64,000 nt of DNA from Paratinospora sagittata (lineage: Eukaryota > Streptophyta > Magnoliopsida > Ranunculales > Menispermaceae), in contig CM069600.1 of NCBI GenBank assembly GCA_035771175.1, forward strand, positions 10,191,729 through 10,255,728. The letters are read 5' to 3'. The notes beneath the pieces were generated by a model, which saw only the letters and a program-made list of their open reading frames with translations, made no database searches and had not been told where the DNA came from. The position numbers and the translations under genes were made by a program. Shown here piece after piece: positions 11,800 through 22,309 of this stretch (the first letter of the stretch is position 1; every line of letters begins with the position of its first letter).

Positions 11800-13032
11800 G
11801 TTTGGGAGGGGTTGTTGAGCTATAGCAAACGATCTGCCTTGGTTTTGCCTGGGTTGGGCATTAGCAACAGGTGGGGCTTGCTGGACTGGAATAGTGGGAA
11901 TATGTTGCAGCGGTTGCTAAGGGTGGGGGCAGACATTTCTTACACGGCCTTGCTGGCCGTAGTTATAACAAGTCAGCCTCTGCTGCTGAGGCGCCTGGTT
12001 GTGGTTCTGATGACCATGCTAATTGTGGTGCTGACCATCACCCCTGCCATTGTCGTTGCGACGGTCACCCCTTCCATTACGACCTTCTTGGCCATGATTG
12101 CGAAAACCCGGATGGCCAGGGTTAGACGTTTCAGCCGGAGGTGCCGTGACCTTATTCTTCTAAACAGGGGCTGTGAGGGCTGAGTTTTGATTATAGTAAA
12201 GCTTTTTCTTGTTGCCCTGCTGTGGGCCATGTTGGGAAAACGTTGCAGGCCATTTTTTCTTATTCGTTCTCTGCTCCTGCTCAATCTTTTCCTGCTCAAA
12301 GCTCGTGGCCTTGTCAACCACCTCCCTGTAAATATTGAGATCCAAGATCGACAGGGCTTGTCGAATGTCAGCACGAAGGCCGTTATAGAATTTTTCAGCC
12401 TTATCTTGCTCCGTTGAGATGGTGGAGAGAGAGTAGATCGATAATTCTTTAAACATGAGAGCATATTCTCTGACTGTCATGCTGCCCTGGTATAACCTGG
12501 TGAACTCCTGACACTTTTGCCTCTTTACAGCGCCAAGGAAGTACTCATCACTAAACAATGACTTGGACTGCTGCCAAGTCATGTATGTGGTATTGCCCTT
12601 AGGTCTTCTTTCACAGTTATCCACCATGTATTTGCTACACCAACAAGTTGGTAGGACGCAAGTGGAGTATTTTGAGCCTCGTCGACTCTCATAGCATCGA
12701 GAGCCTTCTTCGACTCATCCGGCCATTTCTGCGCCTCTTCCGCATCAATGGTTCCAACAAAAGTAAGGGGCTGTAGCCTCTTATATTTCGTAATCTGGTC
12801 GGTTTGAGTCTCTTACCTTCATCGCCTCGATAAATCCGGCGAAAAAGACTTTGATACTCAAAGGCATGGCAAAGGATGTGGGTTGAGGTGGCACTGCTTG
12901 TCCAGACGTAGTGGCAATGTCATGTGTGGCCTGCTCTGTCCTCGGAGGTGGCGGTTCCTGATTTTGAACTACAGGAGGTGCCTCCTCTGCTGGACGGATT
13001 GTGCGTGGCCTTCCTCTCTTCCTGGTTTGCAT
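11800..13032 (-). pseudogene. Element A gag (broken)
   Basis: Gag starts at 13032 with [14 protein letters not shown], nearly identical to the element B start and carrying an AT-hook-like core (KRGRPR). Downstream are MTWQQSKSLFSDEYFLGAVK, FTRLYQGSMTVREYALMFKE and [18 protein letters not shown] (12160-12627), typical of the retrotransposon gag domain. The zinc-knuckle region at about 11900-12000 is out of frame. Frame changes near 12780 and 12160 break the protein. Confidence 0.88.
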
Positions 13033-13790
13033 TTTCTCACTGGCAAGGAGAAAACAAAACCATGATTTGGGAACTATAGCCAAGTATAATGTTATGATAT
13101 TCTCAGCAATAAGTTTGAGAATACTGTAATATAAAACCACCTATTTTTCTAAGTATGGTGTAAGGTTTTTGTTGAGGAATCAAAGAATCTTATGTGCCTC
13201 GTATGTTTGGCCATGGTGTAAAACAAGGTTAAAATGTTTATATAATAAGTATAAAACTTTGCAAGTATTTCAAATGTTTTGATTCTGGTTTTTGTGAACA
13301 TACATATATATTTCTTTGAAAATTCATACGAGTCATAAAGGTTCTAAGATTTGCCTCGGTAAATATCCTGATCTAACATTCTATTGCAATCTTATGTATT
13401 TAAACTCTTCCGCTTAGTCTTTTCAACTATTATCCAAATTCGTGTGTCCTATACCACATTAATTTGGTAATAAGGGTTTCAACCAAGTTAAGTTGTAAGA
13501 ACACGGTCTCTACAAAATATTGATGGGAAAGGAGTTCACTAATAATATCGTCCAATTTTACTCGTCCCATACCGTTTAAACTTGGTGATAATGTTAGTAA
13601 TTCAGCTTTCCCCAGATGTTTCTTTTCACACAAGGTCGTGGGTTTTCTTACTTCCACATTTTATTTAGTATCTTCCAATTTTGTAGTGTCTCTTACCACT
13701 CCAAAGTTAGTGATACAAAAAAAAGAATGGTGGTAAATTAGCTCACCAAAGATAGTCTTAAACAAAACATTTCATTCATTTAAACAATAG
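13033..13790. other. Element A spacer between the extra ORF and gag
   Basis: About 760 bp without a supported ORF. It is homologous throughout to the element B spacer at 56941-57721 (for example the shared block around CAAGGTTTTTGTTGAGGAAT). Shared retention in both copies suggests it belongs to the element, perhaps as leader for gag. I see no other structure. Confidence 0.6.
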
Positions 13791-14762
13791 TTACAATGCC
13801 AATCATTCCTGATTTTCCTGCCTACTACCGCTCCTCCTAAACCTCCTGCTAGGTACAAAAAGACTACTAGGAGAACGTTGAGAAGTTGCTCGCTGTTCTT
13901 CGATGTTTTGCATTCGTGCTAACAAAACATTTTGAGTCTCCTCCATCCGAGCAAGACTAGATACAATCACATTTAACTACTCGAATGAGTTAGTTGACTG
14001 TCCTATACGTTGAGGGCAGGCTGTAGGCATTTGTTGAAAGTATTGGCCGTATGGTTGACTCATAGGTGGAGGGTAGTTGGTTTGATTGTACGGGAACTCC
14101 TTAACTGGAACCTCTTGGATGTTTGGATATGCTTGAGCTGAAAAGTTTTGAAACAATGGACTCATTGGGATATCCTGTCTTCCGAAGTTTGGTGCCGCAC
14201 AATTTGGTTGTCGTTGGTTCACAGGAACTTGTGGAACTGGCTGATATGGTACCTCAGGAGTTGGAAACCCTTGGTTCTTCGTATTGCCTTGGCTTGGAGA
14301 TTCTAGAAAGGTGGATTCGCCAAAATTTCCTGTCCATCCTGACTTGTTTGATGTTGACCTAGGGTGGCAAAGAAATTATCCTAAGAGAATAAATGATTGG
14401 GTTGATCATTATTCGAGGTTGGGTCTGTTGTTTGGTTATGGTTTGACTCATTATTTGGTACCTCCCTAACAAGAATCTTACGCCGACTTTTTCGTTGACA
14501 ACGTCCATTGTTGTCTCTAATTCTTTCACTATTTCCTCCTCAAGTCGCGTCGAATATCTCCTCGTCAGTCACCCCTCCCCTTGAGACAAACGTTTTGAAG
14601 ATATAGGATGTTGTAACCGCATTATGATCTGTTTCGAATATGCATCAAAAGTGCTGACGTTTGCCTCGTATAACATCCTCATGATCAAGACTCCGTAGTC
14701 GAGGAGCTCATTTTTTGTAGGATTTTGAATCACCCGCAACATTTGCTGGATGATGATGTGAG
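13791..14762 (-). pseudogene. Element A relic of the pre-gag extra ORF
   Basis: The - strand encodes pieces homologous to the 541-codon ORF of element B: LPHIIIQQMLRVIQNP and GVLIMRMLYEANVSTFD near 14600-14769, then the Pro/Gln/Asn-rich part (PMSPLFQNFSAQ, PYGQYFQQMPTACPQ) at 13977-14222. The N-terminal half is missing because a deletion joins this ORF directly to the 5' LTR at about 14762. Stops and shifts break the rest. Its presence in a diverged copy shows that the extra ORF is a family trait and not a one-off capture by element B. Confidence 0.85.
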
Positions 14763-15691
14763 GTAACAACAGGGTGAGCTACACGCCCAGTGGGTAAAAT
14801 AGTTCGTGAATATGACAATTAATAAAACAAACTTCATAGTCAAATATCATAAAAACACATCAGAGCATCATAATCAATACAACATGCATGTATGCATGAC
14901 ACCGTCTCGTATTGGTTCCATGATTGTACGTTGCCTGTGTTCACATACAAATGTCCTTCCCCAAGAGTAGCTGGGTTCTCATTGTACGTCCCTCCTCAGG
15001 AACGACGTCCTGGATTCACGTACAGATGTCCCTCTCGAGGTAAATCCGGGTTCTCATTGTATGTCCCTATCCAGAGAAATATCAATAATAGTGAGCATTG
15101 CTTCTAACTATTTTATGGTTCACAAACCACATACGTCCCTAGGTGGTGCTTATGTATGATGCCAATGCATGAACAGGTCCAGTCTTTGCTAACATTAGAC
15201 AAGATTTGGCAACGTCTGGTGATCCTTATCAGGGTCGGTATCACTACGTGCACAATTAGGACATTCAGTATTACTTGTACAAGCTGATAGTTTTCAAATA
15301 AGACCAATTTGATCAGTCTCCAACTTGAGAGGTGAGACACGAGGTCTACTTAAATACCAATCGTCTAGAGTAGCACGTTGCCTCCCGTTCACTATTTAAA
15401 GTTACTGAGGACAAGACTGAGTCTGATTGAGCCAGATTGACCACTAATCTGACATCGCAACAGTATAATATATGAGCTCCAAATATACAGGCATAAATAT
15501 GATTGGTATGAACATTATACGCAATAATGTTGTTTAAATGAATAATAGACATAATGATAAATGAATGTAAACTTTAATAAAAGTCATAAGACACGCAAAT
15601 TTATGTTTCGTTCCCATTTTTAGATAATAACTCATTCGAGAACTAGTGCCTTTCCCTGGGCAGAACCGCGTTGCACCGTGAAGAGAGTCTC

Positions 15692-15740
<49 letters not shown>

Positions 15741-15923
15741 TTTCTAACAAGAGGAGAAAGTTGGATTGGTGTGAAAATGAGGGGGGGAGCCGTCCTTTTA
15801 TAGAAAAAGGATGCCCGAACCTTTAGGCGGGTTGCCCTAAGGTTCAAGCATCTACCCGAACGTTCAGGCATTGCCCGAAGTTCAAAATTTGTTTTTTTTT
15901 TTGTACAATCCTAGGGTATTACA
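14763..15923 (-). repeat. Element A 5' LTR, truncated by internal deletion
   Basis: Homologous to 6722-7791 of the 3' LTR. The first about 257 bp of LTR (+ strand order), the PBS and the 5' half of the extra ORF are missing, joined at about 14762 with a short GGTA-like match on both sides. It ends GGTATTACA before target repeat AACAT. A (GA)n run at about 15692-15737 lies in U3/R. U3 carries a TATA-like CTATAAAAGG near 15795-15804 and degenerate CCCGAAC-type repeats at 15810-15885. Confidence 0.88.
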
Positions 15924-15928
15924 AACAT

Positions 15929-16085
15929 AATAACCAAGAAAGATATAATTACTTGTAATTAATTCAGAGTCTACTTTGCCCTTGATTGAGCGGACTAGAG
16001 GAATTAGTTCATGTAGCTAATTGCATCTAGTTGGAAAAAGACTCAGTGGGGTTGAGTTGAGTTGATGTTGAGCAACTAGCTGTCA
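15929..16085 (+). pseudogene. RTE-type LINE 3' fragment, part 2
   Basis: This continues the LINE relic at 6310-6464 after element A. Broken frames read YFALD-ADWRN-FM-LIASS, matching the plant RTE C-terminus (LDRAEWRNRIHVADPT), then GTTGAGTTG-type 3' sequence. The join across element A and the AACAT duplication shows that A inserted into this relic. Confidence 0.6.
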
Positions 16086-16798
16086 AATATATGGACCAAT
16101 TGGATTGTCGCAAGCCCACTAAAGGCAAAAGACATTAAAATGGAAAAAATAGATTAAATACTACCTCAAGGCTTCTAATTTTGCACCTTTCTAATTGAAC
16201 GAGGCCTACTAATTTTTTATGCCTTCTAATTTTGCGAGACTTCCAATGTCACGTGGTTTCTAAATTTGCGTGCCTTCTAATTTCTTTGTGGTTTGGTGTA
16301 GGAAAGACACTTCTAATTTTATGTGCCTTCCAATTTTTTAGGAAAGTATTGTTTAGGGAATAACTTGATAGAGGAAAGTAGATTTTCTTTATTTCTTTTC
16401 CCATTAAGATTTAGATTATGAGGGAAACTAGCAGTTTTCTATTTTTTATGATTTTCTCCTCCTATTTAAAGGGGGCAATTGTAATGAAAAAAACACTTCA
16501 GTTCAATTACATTTTATTGGTCTTAAAGAGTTTTACCCTTCTATTCTTTTCTTCGTTTTCACTAGGTCAGTTGAGAAGCTATTATACAACATTTTACACC
16601 TATTTTTAATGAGTTATTAAACATGTTACATTGATATTTTAAACATCATTTATTGCTCAATTAATTATATCATTAATTATTTTGTTAGTTAGGATACTTA
16701 AAAAAACAAAAAAAGACTATTTTTGCATGGTTTAATTTCTTTTAGTTGATTAACAAAAATATATCAGTCATATATATAGATTCTTTTAGGTCTTGTGC

Positions 16799-16840
<42 letters not shown>

Positions 16841-17049
16841 AATAATAATAATAATATAATATTGATATTTTTTTTTGAGAAGTAATTTACAAAATAGATA
16901 ATTAGGTTTTAAGAAACTGTGCTAAAACATTAAAAAATATAGCTGTTTTTTAAAATTTAATTTCATAGAAGTCTGTAAATTATGCTATAAGTTTGTAAAT
17001 AGATATTTTCATCCTTCAAGTTTATGAAATGAGAGCTGATTATGGGGGG

Positions 17050-17088
<39 letters not shown>

Positions 17089-17443
17089 CAAATCAAGGAT
17101 GATTTTGCTTAATACTTATATCATTCAAACTACAAGCCAAATTGTGTTTGTGTTGTATGTGGAGAACATGACCCTTTGCCAAGGTCTGAAGTTATTGCAT
17201 CAATTTGGACATACTAAGATTCGTAGAATCATGATAAGATTGTGCAAAAGAGTATTGTTGTCTTTCATTCTTATGAAAAGCCACATCCTAATATGTACAA
17301 TTTCTTCTTTCACCAATATGTTATTTATTTACCAACAAGAATTTTTGATATTCTTTATTGTCAGTGTCTAATTTGTTCTTGATATTTTACTAATATGTTA
17401 TTTATTTACCCAAAATTATGTAAAATGAGCTTTGCAATGTGTT
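16086..17443. other. Unassigned AT-rich stretch with simple repeats
   Basis: I see no gene here. 16165-16340 has scattered CCTTCTAATTTTGC-like repeats. 16460-16620 contains CTATTTAAAGGGGGCAATT followed by TTCAATTACA, like an LTR promoter remnant, but without boundaries. (CAA)n then (TAA)n runs at about 16799-16852, and (TA)n at 17051-17080. A 109-codon frame at 17042-17371 starts in the TA repeat and resembles nothing I know. Confidence 0.5.
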
Positions 17444-17591
17444 TGTAATACCTTACGTTTGCACCAAAAAAAAAAAAAAAATTGTCTCGGGTACCTGCTC
17501 GAATGTTCGGGCGGGCGCAACGTCAAAACTTTCGGGCAGGTACCAGAGATAATATTTTTTTTTTTTTTTTGTGTGCAAATCTAGGGTATTA
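17444..17591. mobile_element. 148-bp foldback of two chromovirus LTR ends, TSD GTGTT
   Basis: The left arm begins TGTAATACCTTACGTTTGCA and the right arm is its inverted counterpart (TGCAAATCTAGGGTATTA). Poly(A)/poly(T) runs and GGTACCTGC/GCAGGTACC blocks also pair. The centre holds CGAATGTTCGGGCGGGCGC, like the U3 repeats of elements A and B. GTGTT repeats flank it at 17439-17443 and 17592-17596. It looks like a transposed head-to-head pair of U3 termini. Confidence 0.7.
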
Positions 17592-17596
17592 GTGTT

Positions 17597-18520
17597 TTCC
17601 TAAGGTACTCCAATTAATTTAGTTCTACATTTTTATAATTTATAAGATTGAGTGGATAAATTAGGAGAGTTACTAATCATAGAATATTATTCCCGTCGAT
17701 TAGACTTGAACTGAACTAAAATAACAAAGGTTCAAAGAGTTTCGTGCCCTTTTTGCCGAAGTAAATCGATAAATGTCAGGGTGAACACATGGTAATACTG
17801 ATACAAAAATAGTTCAAGTATTATATCTTTTTCAATATTAATTAATTGAAGTTTTTTTGTGTTATAGCACATATTTTATATTCTATGCACTAAAATGAGA
17901 TTAAGCATCATGCATGCACCAATCTATGTATAATAAATAGAAAATATTCCTGATTAGTTTATTTTTATCCACAAAGCATAGGTGATCTATTCACCCATAT
18001 CTAAGTTTATACTCTTCATGTGCATAAAACTTTGATAATAATATCCCTGTATCAAAAAGAATATTTAAAGAGTAAGGCATGACTAACACATGTTATTGAT
18101 ATTATTCGTGAGAATTATTGGATTGCTTCGAGTCGCGTTGTTAATACGTGATTCGAAGTGATCTAATTAACAACTATCGAAGGCAATGTCAACAAAATAT
18201 ATTTCTAAAGTATTTTTCATATATCTAAAATAATTGAAACAAAAATAGGTTATCTCTAAAGGAGAACTTCAAGACCTAAATTATGTAGGAGCGCTACAAC
18301 ACCAAACTAGCTAGCAACACCTTTCACCGTGATGGATGGCTTTTTAAGAGAATTTCATAAAGCTTATGCAAGTCAACCATAAGGGTTTCTTCATTCAAAT
18401 AAATATACGTTTTTAAAGGTTTGGCGTCGTAACTGCTATGAAAAGTTAGTCCTTTATTCGAATGAAGTGCATGTACTTTTTAGCTTTGTCAAAACGAAAA
18501 TGGTCAGAGAGCTTAGGGGT
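17597..18520. other. No feature recognised
   Basis: AT-rich sequence without a supported ORF, repeat boundary or RNA gene. Confidence 0.5.
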
Positions 18521-18521
18521 A

Positions 18522-19105
18522 ACTGTTGGACCATATACGAAGCATAAGACACGTCAGCCATATTAGTATGGTGTAATAAAATACAACACATATCAGATAG
18601 ATATACCGACCTGTTCTGTTCTGGACATACGAGACAGATATGCCCAACCAAGCACGTAGCCCGAGCTCATGGTTTATCCTACCGACCAGTTGAATATCAC
18701 ACCCACTATAGGAGTTCGGCAAAAGAACATCTGAAAAGCCTGATCGGTATCTGATATCGACGATCACCGACCACTATATACTGACTTTATGGCAGGTTGA
18801 ATCTTTAGTATCAGGCAGCCAAGCAGGAAGACTACAGATTGGTATACCGACCTGTAGTGATCTCCGACTTTAATAAAGCCAGATACTCTACCAGTTCGAT
18901 TAGGAGGCTGATAAGTCATCCGAATCCCATGAGGATCGGACCAAATCCTATCAGGAATCAAATATGCTTTTCTAGCACAAGTTGAATTCCTGGTTCTACA
19001 ACAACACTACGACAAGGCTAAAGACCTTAAGCCCTCTCTATAAAAAGACTTGAACCCGTAAAGGGAAGGTAAGCAACTCTAAGCCCTTTCTATATAAAAA
19101 AAAAA
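18522..19105 (+). repeat. Possible truncated LTR of a Ty3-type element
   Basis: It starts with TGTTGGACCATATACGA and contains repeated ACCGACC(T/A)GT motifs (about 18605, 18680, 18765, 18845). A TATA-like CTCTCTATAAAAAGACTTG lies at 19032-19050. This arrangement is common in plant LTRs. There is no matching partner or target duplication in the window, so boundaries are uncertain. Confidence 0.35.
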
Positions 19106-19187
19106 TACCATTGGCAATAATTTTAGAATCTTTAAAAAGACTAAATTTATTATTTCCACAAATAAAAACCCATTTATCCTTAAAATG

Positions 19188-20102
19188 TATCCACAGATAA
19201 AAGCTTGCTCTCCACCTCGGGTAACTTGAGAACAGCTTTTAAGACGGGCATTAACCTATCTAGTTCTTCCCCTGCTGATATCATAGGTGCAAATGGTCGT
19301 GTAGATTGTGAACCATATCGATAATATCTACTCTCTCAGAGATCATTAACCGGACTTGGGAAACTGCAGCTTCCACAGATTGAAATTTCCTCCCATCACT
19401 GAAAACTATCTGGGGTCAAATTAAGAACACCCATTACATGTGTCTTCTCTGACGAGTCCAATAAAAGGTTTCCAACGGGTAAAACCCGTCTTAGCCCATC
19501 TCTTCCAATGAGGGATTCACCACCAAGTTTCTCCCATGCTTCAAAAATCTCACCGGTTTGTCTTAAGCAGGCATGCCATCTTGCAACAGTGTCGTCATCT
19601 ATAGCTGATTCCAACAAATCTATTAATGGGCCAACACAAAAGGTCTCTCTCCCAAATTCTTTCATATGGAACAGTAAGAGTCTCGGATTGGATATTGACC
19701 TTTGCCATAAAACAATATATCCAGGTCAATTAGTCTGGGGCCGTACCGAATTCCATTATTTCTACCCATATCCTTCTTAATCTTCTTAAGTGCAGAAAGC
19801 AAGTCATGTGGACCAAGTTCAATGAAACCTCTAACTGTTGTGTTAAGAAATAGCGGTTGGTCGAGCACATATGCAGGTTTCCTCTCGTATAAGCACCCAT
19901 GTCTCCTGATGTCAATGCTTGACTTCTTCATTAGTCTCGAGGCATCATTAAAGTTGTGAATTCTATTGCCCACATTACTACCCATAGCAATTACCACTTC
20001 CTGTTTAAGGGAATGAACTTTCACTAAGGCATCAACATCAGAGAACGAATGGAGGAAAGAAAGACTTGCTGCTGCTGCATAATGGAATGGAATAACTTTC
20101 AT
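19188..20102 (-). pseudogene. HPPK/DHPS folate-biosynthesis gene fragment
   Basis: The - strand starts at 20102 and reads as plant 6-hydroxymethyldihydropterin pyrophosphokinase: EVVIAMGSNVGNRIHNFNDA, QPLFLNTTVRG and the motif RLIDLDILFYG. A frameshift at about 19690 moves to a second frame holding the HPPK-DHPS linker (LGGESLIGRDGLRRVLP) and the DHPS start VMGVLNLTPDSF; a further shift continues to about 19190, where homology stops. The full enzyme makes dihydropteroate, in mitochondria in plants. This copy lacks most of DHPS including its C-terminal active site, and has no recognisable transit peptide. I see no intron, so it may be a processed or segmental pseudogene. Confidence 0.85.
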
Positions 20103-20180
20103 TTTTAACCTTTTTTTTTTTGCTCTATATACTGCAATGAAACATAAGAATTGCTAATTTATTACTATTAAATAACTCAC

Positions 20181-20397
20181 TGTAGAGAACACTCAGAAGA
20201 AATTGCAACACACAAGCTTCAATGCAAAGTTCTTGTTTTATTGATAACAAGCTGCAGGCTTATATAGCCTTTTACAAAGATAGCAACCCACGTTTGCAAC
20301 ACCTAAAACGTGGTAAGAGGAATTAGTCACAAACACAAACAACTGATCCCTAAAGAATAGGAATTATTAACAACCTGATTAATAAAAAACTCTATCA
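20181..20397 (-). repeat. Element C 3' LTR (217 bp)
   Basis: On the + strand it reads TGTAGAGAACACTC ... AAACTCTATCA; being palindromic TG...CA it is also a valid LTR on the - strand. The sequence AGGCTTATATAGCC near 20255-20268 gives a TATA-type signal on both strands. The polypurine tract lies just inside, at 20398-20412 (GTTTAAGGGAGGGTT on the - strand). Confidence 0.93.
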
Positions 20398-20428
20398 AAC
20401 CCTCCCTTAAACTGTATGCAGAATGCAT

Positions 20429-21346
20429 TCAGTTTACATTAGGAACTTCACACACGCCCATCAAGCTACGAAGCTTCATGAACACCTCCAACCTGAGCGG
20501 CTTTGTCATAATGTCAGCTACCTGGTCTTGAGTATGACAATGACTCAGATCAACCACACCATCTCTTACCAATTCACTAAGAAAATGAAACCTGATATCA
20601 ATGTGCTTGCTTCTGCCGTGAAGAATTGGATTCTTGGAGAGTTTTATAGTTGAACTGTTATCACACAGAATTGTAGTGCATTTATCCTGCACATAACCAA
20701 GCTTCTCTAAAACTCTTCTTAACCAAACACACTGACAAGCGCATGAGGCAACAGCAATGTATTCAGCTTCGGTGGTGGATAAGCTAACCACAGGCTGTTT
20801 TTTGGATGACAAAGACATCGCTCCAGAACCAAACATGAATACGTACCCCAAAGTACTCTTGCGATCATCTACATCTCTAGCAAAATCACTATTTGAATAG
20901 GCTGTGAGTTGCTTACAGCCTCCTTTCTTGTAGAAAATCCCCAGATTAGTCGTTCCTTTCAAATATTTAAGTAATCTTTTCGCTGCCAACCAGTGTTGCT
21001 CTGTAGGACATGACATGAACCTACTGATAAGACTCATACCATACATCAAGTCAAGTCTGGTTGTAGTTAAATACATAAGACTGCCAACCACCTGCTTAAA
21101 CACACTCTCATTAACCTTAGCTCCCTTCTCGTCTTTTGACAATTTGCAACCTGGAACTATGGGGTTCTTCACCAAGTTGCTTCTGTCCATTCCAAATCTT
21201 TCTAAAACTTCATGAGCATACTTTCTTTGACACACATAAATCCCATCAGAATTTTGTAGTACTTCAACCCCCATAAAATATCTCATTTTTCCCAAGTCAG
21301 ACATGTCAAATTCTAACATCATTGACTTCTTAAACTCTTCACACAT
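20429..21346 (-). pseudogene. Element C reverse transcriptase C-terminus and RNase H
   Basis: The frame continues from 21410-22285 after a TGA at about 21407-21409. The catalytic motif SLYVDDLIFTGND lies at the junction (about 21350-21400), so it falls between the stop and the first Met here. Downstream are the copia phrases YFMGVEVLQNSDG, GSLMYLTTTRLDLMYG (RPDL is usual, here RLDL), and RNase H VSLSTTEAEYIAVASC with ILCDNSSTIKLSKNP and HIDIRFHF. RNase H would remove the RNA template during cDNA synthesis. The part is full length, so only the upstream stops disable it. Confidence 0.9.
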
Positions 21347-21409
21347 GCTCTTGTCATTCCCAGTAAAAATTAAATCATCAACATAAAGACTAACAATTAA
21401 GAGATTACC

Positions 21410-22285
21410 TCATTCCTTCCACTTTGTGAATAGGGTGTGTTCACAATGACACTTTTCGAAACCTTCTTTAGCAAAATAAGCCTCAATTTTGCTGTACCAA
21501 GCTCGTGGAGCTTGTTTGAGGCCATACAGTGCCTTATTCAGCTTATAAACCTTGTGTTCCTCGCCCATCTTCTCATATCCTTGAGGCTGGTGGACAAACA
21601 ATTCCTCACTAAGCTCTCCATGCAGAAATGCGCTCTTTACATCAATCTGAAAAAAACTCCAACCTTCTTGAGCTGCTAGGGCAATTACCAAACGTATGGT
21701 ATCTAGTCTGGCAACTAGAGCATAAACTTCTGTGTAATCAATCCCATATTGTTGTGCATATCCCTTTGCCACAAGTCTAGCCTTGTACTTGTCTATCTCA
21801 CCACTTTCATTGAGTTTTGTTTTGAAAACCCACTTCACTCCAATGGTCTTCACTCCTTCAGGTAGGATAGTCAGATTCCATGTTTTATTACGTTCAATAG
21901 CCTCAATCTCTGCATTCATGGCATCTCTCCATTTCTTGCTCTTCACAGCTTCCTCGAAGGTAATGGGATCAGCTTCTGTGAGAATCATCATGGCACTCAA
22001 GTTTTCTTCTTCTGACAAACCCTCGCCGGTTTCATAATCTTGCATCCAAAGTGGAACTCGTCTTACCCTCCCTTCAACTGGACCCGTGAAATTCTCATCA
22101 TGTGACGTACTGGAAGGTGAGCTACTGCCACTTGAATCAGCTTCAGTTGTGCCATTTGAGCCAGCATCTTCATGCTCGTTACCTTCTGCTCCAAGTTCTC
22201 TTTCATTCTCAGCTTCATCATCATCTTCTTCTTCTTCACTATCACCCCACTCTAACACATCCGAAGTCATTTCTTCCCTGCTCAT
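21410..22285 (-). pseudogene. Element C reverse transcriptase N-terminus
   Basis: The frame opens after a TAG stop at about 22306-22308 that follows VVF in the upstream frame. It has an acidic linker (EWGDSEEEEDDDE), then TFEEAVKSKKWRDAMNAEIEAIERN, GVKWVFKTKLNESGEIDKYKARLVAKGYAQ, FFQIDVKSAFLHGELSEE and YGLKQAPRAWYSKI. These are the conserved fingers and palm of copia RTs. It ends KWKE before the second stop. The usual TRLDTIR phrase appears as ARLDTIR. Confidence 0.9.
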
Positions 22286-22309
22286 GTTCCAATTCCTGCC
22301 CTCATTCTC

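Larger units (their letters stand above)
6465..15923 (-). mobile_element. Element A: degenerate Tekay/Del-like chromovirus, TSD AACAT
   Basis: Perfect AACAT repeats at 6460-6464 and 15924-15928 bound this 9,459-bp element. Read on the - strand, it has a 5' LTR (truncated), a relic of an extra ORF, gag, protease, RT, RNase H, integrase, a 3' ORF, a polypurine tract and a complete 3' LTR. Integrase after RNase H puts it in Ty3/gypsy, and the domain sequences resemble Tekay chromoviruses. Frameshifts and stops break gag and pol. The PBS and the start of the 5' LTR are deleted at about 14762. Confidence 0.92.

Noticed and set aside
17042..17371. 109-codon frame on the + strand
   Set aside because: Starts inside a (TA)n repeat with a YIYIYI stretch, no recognisable domain, AT-rich chance ORF.
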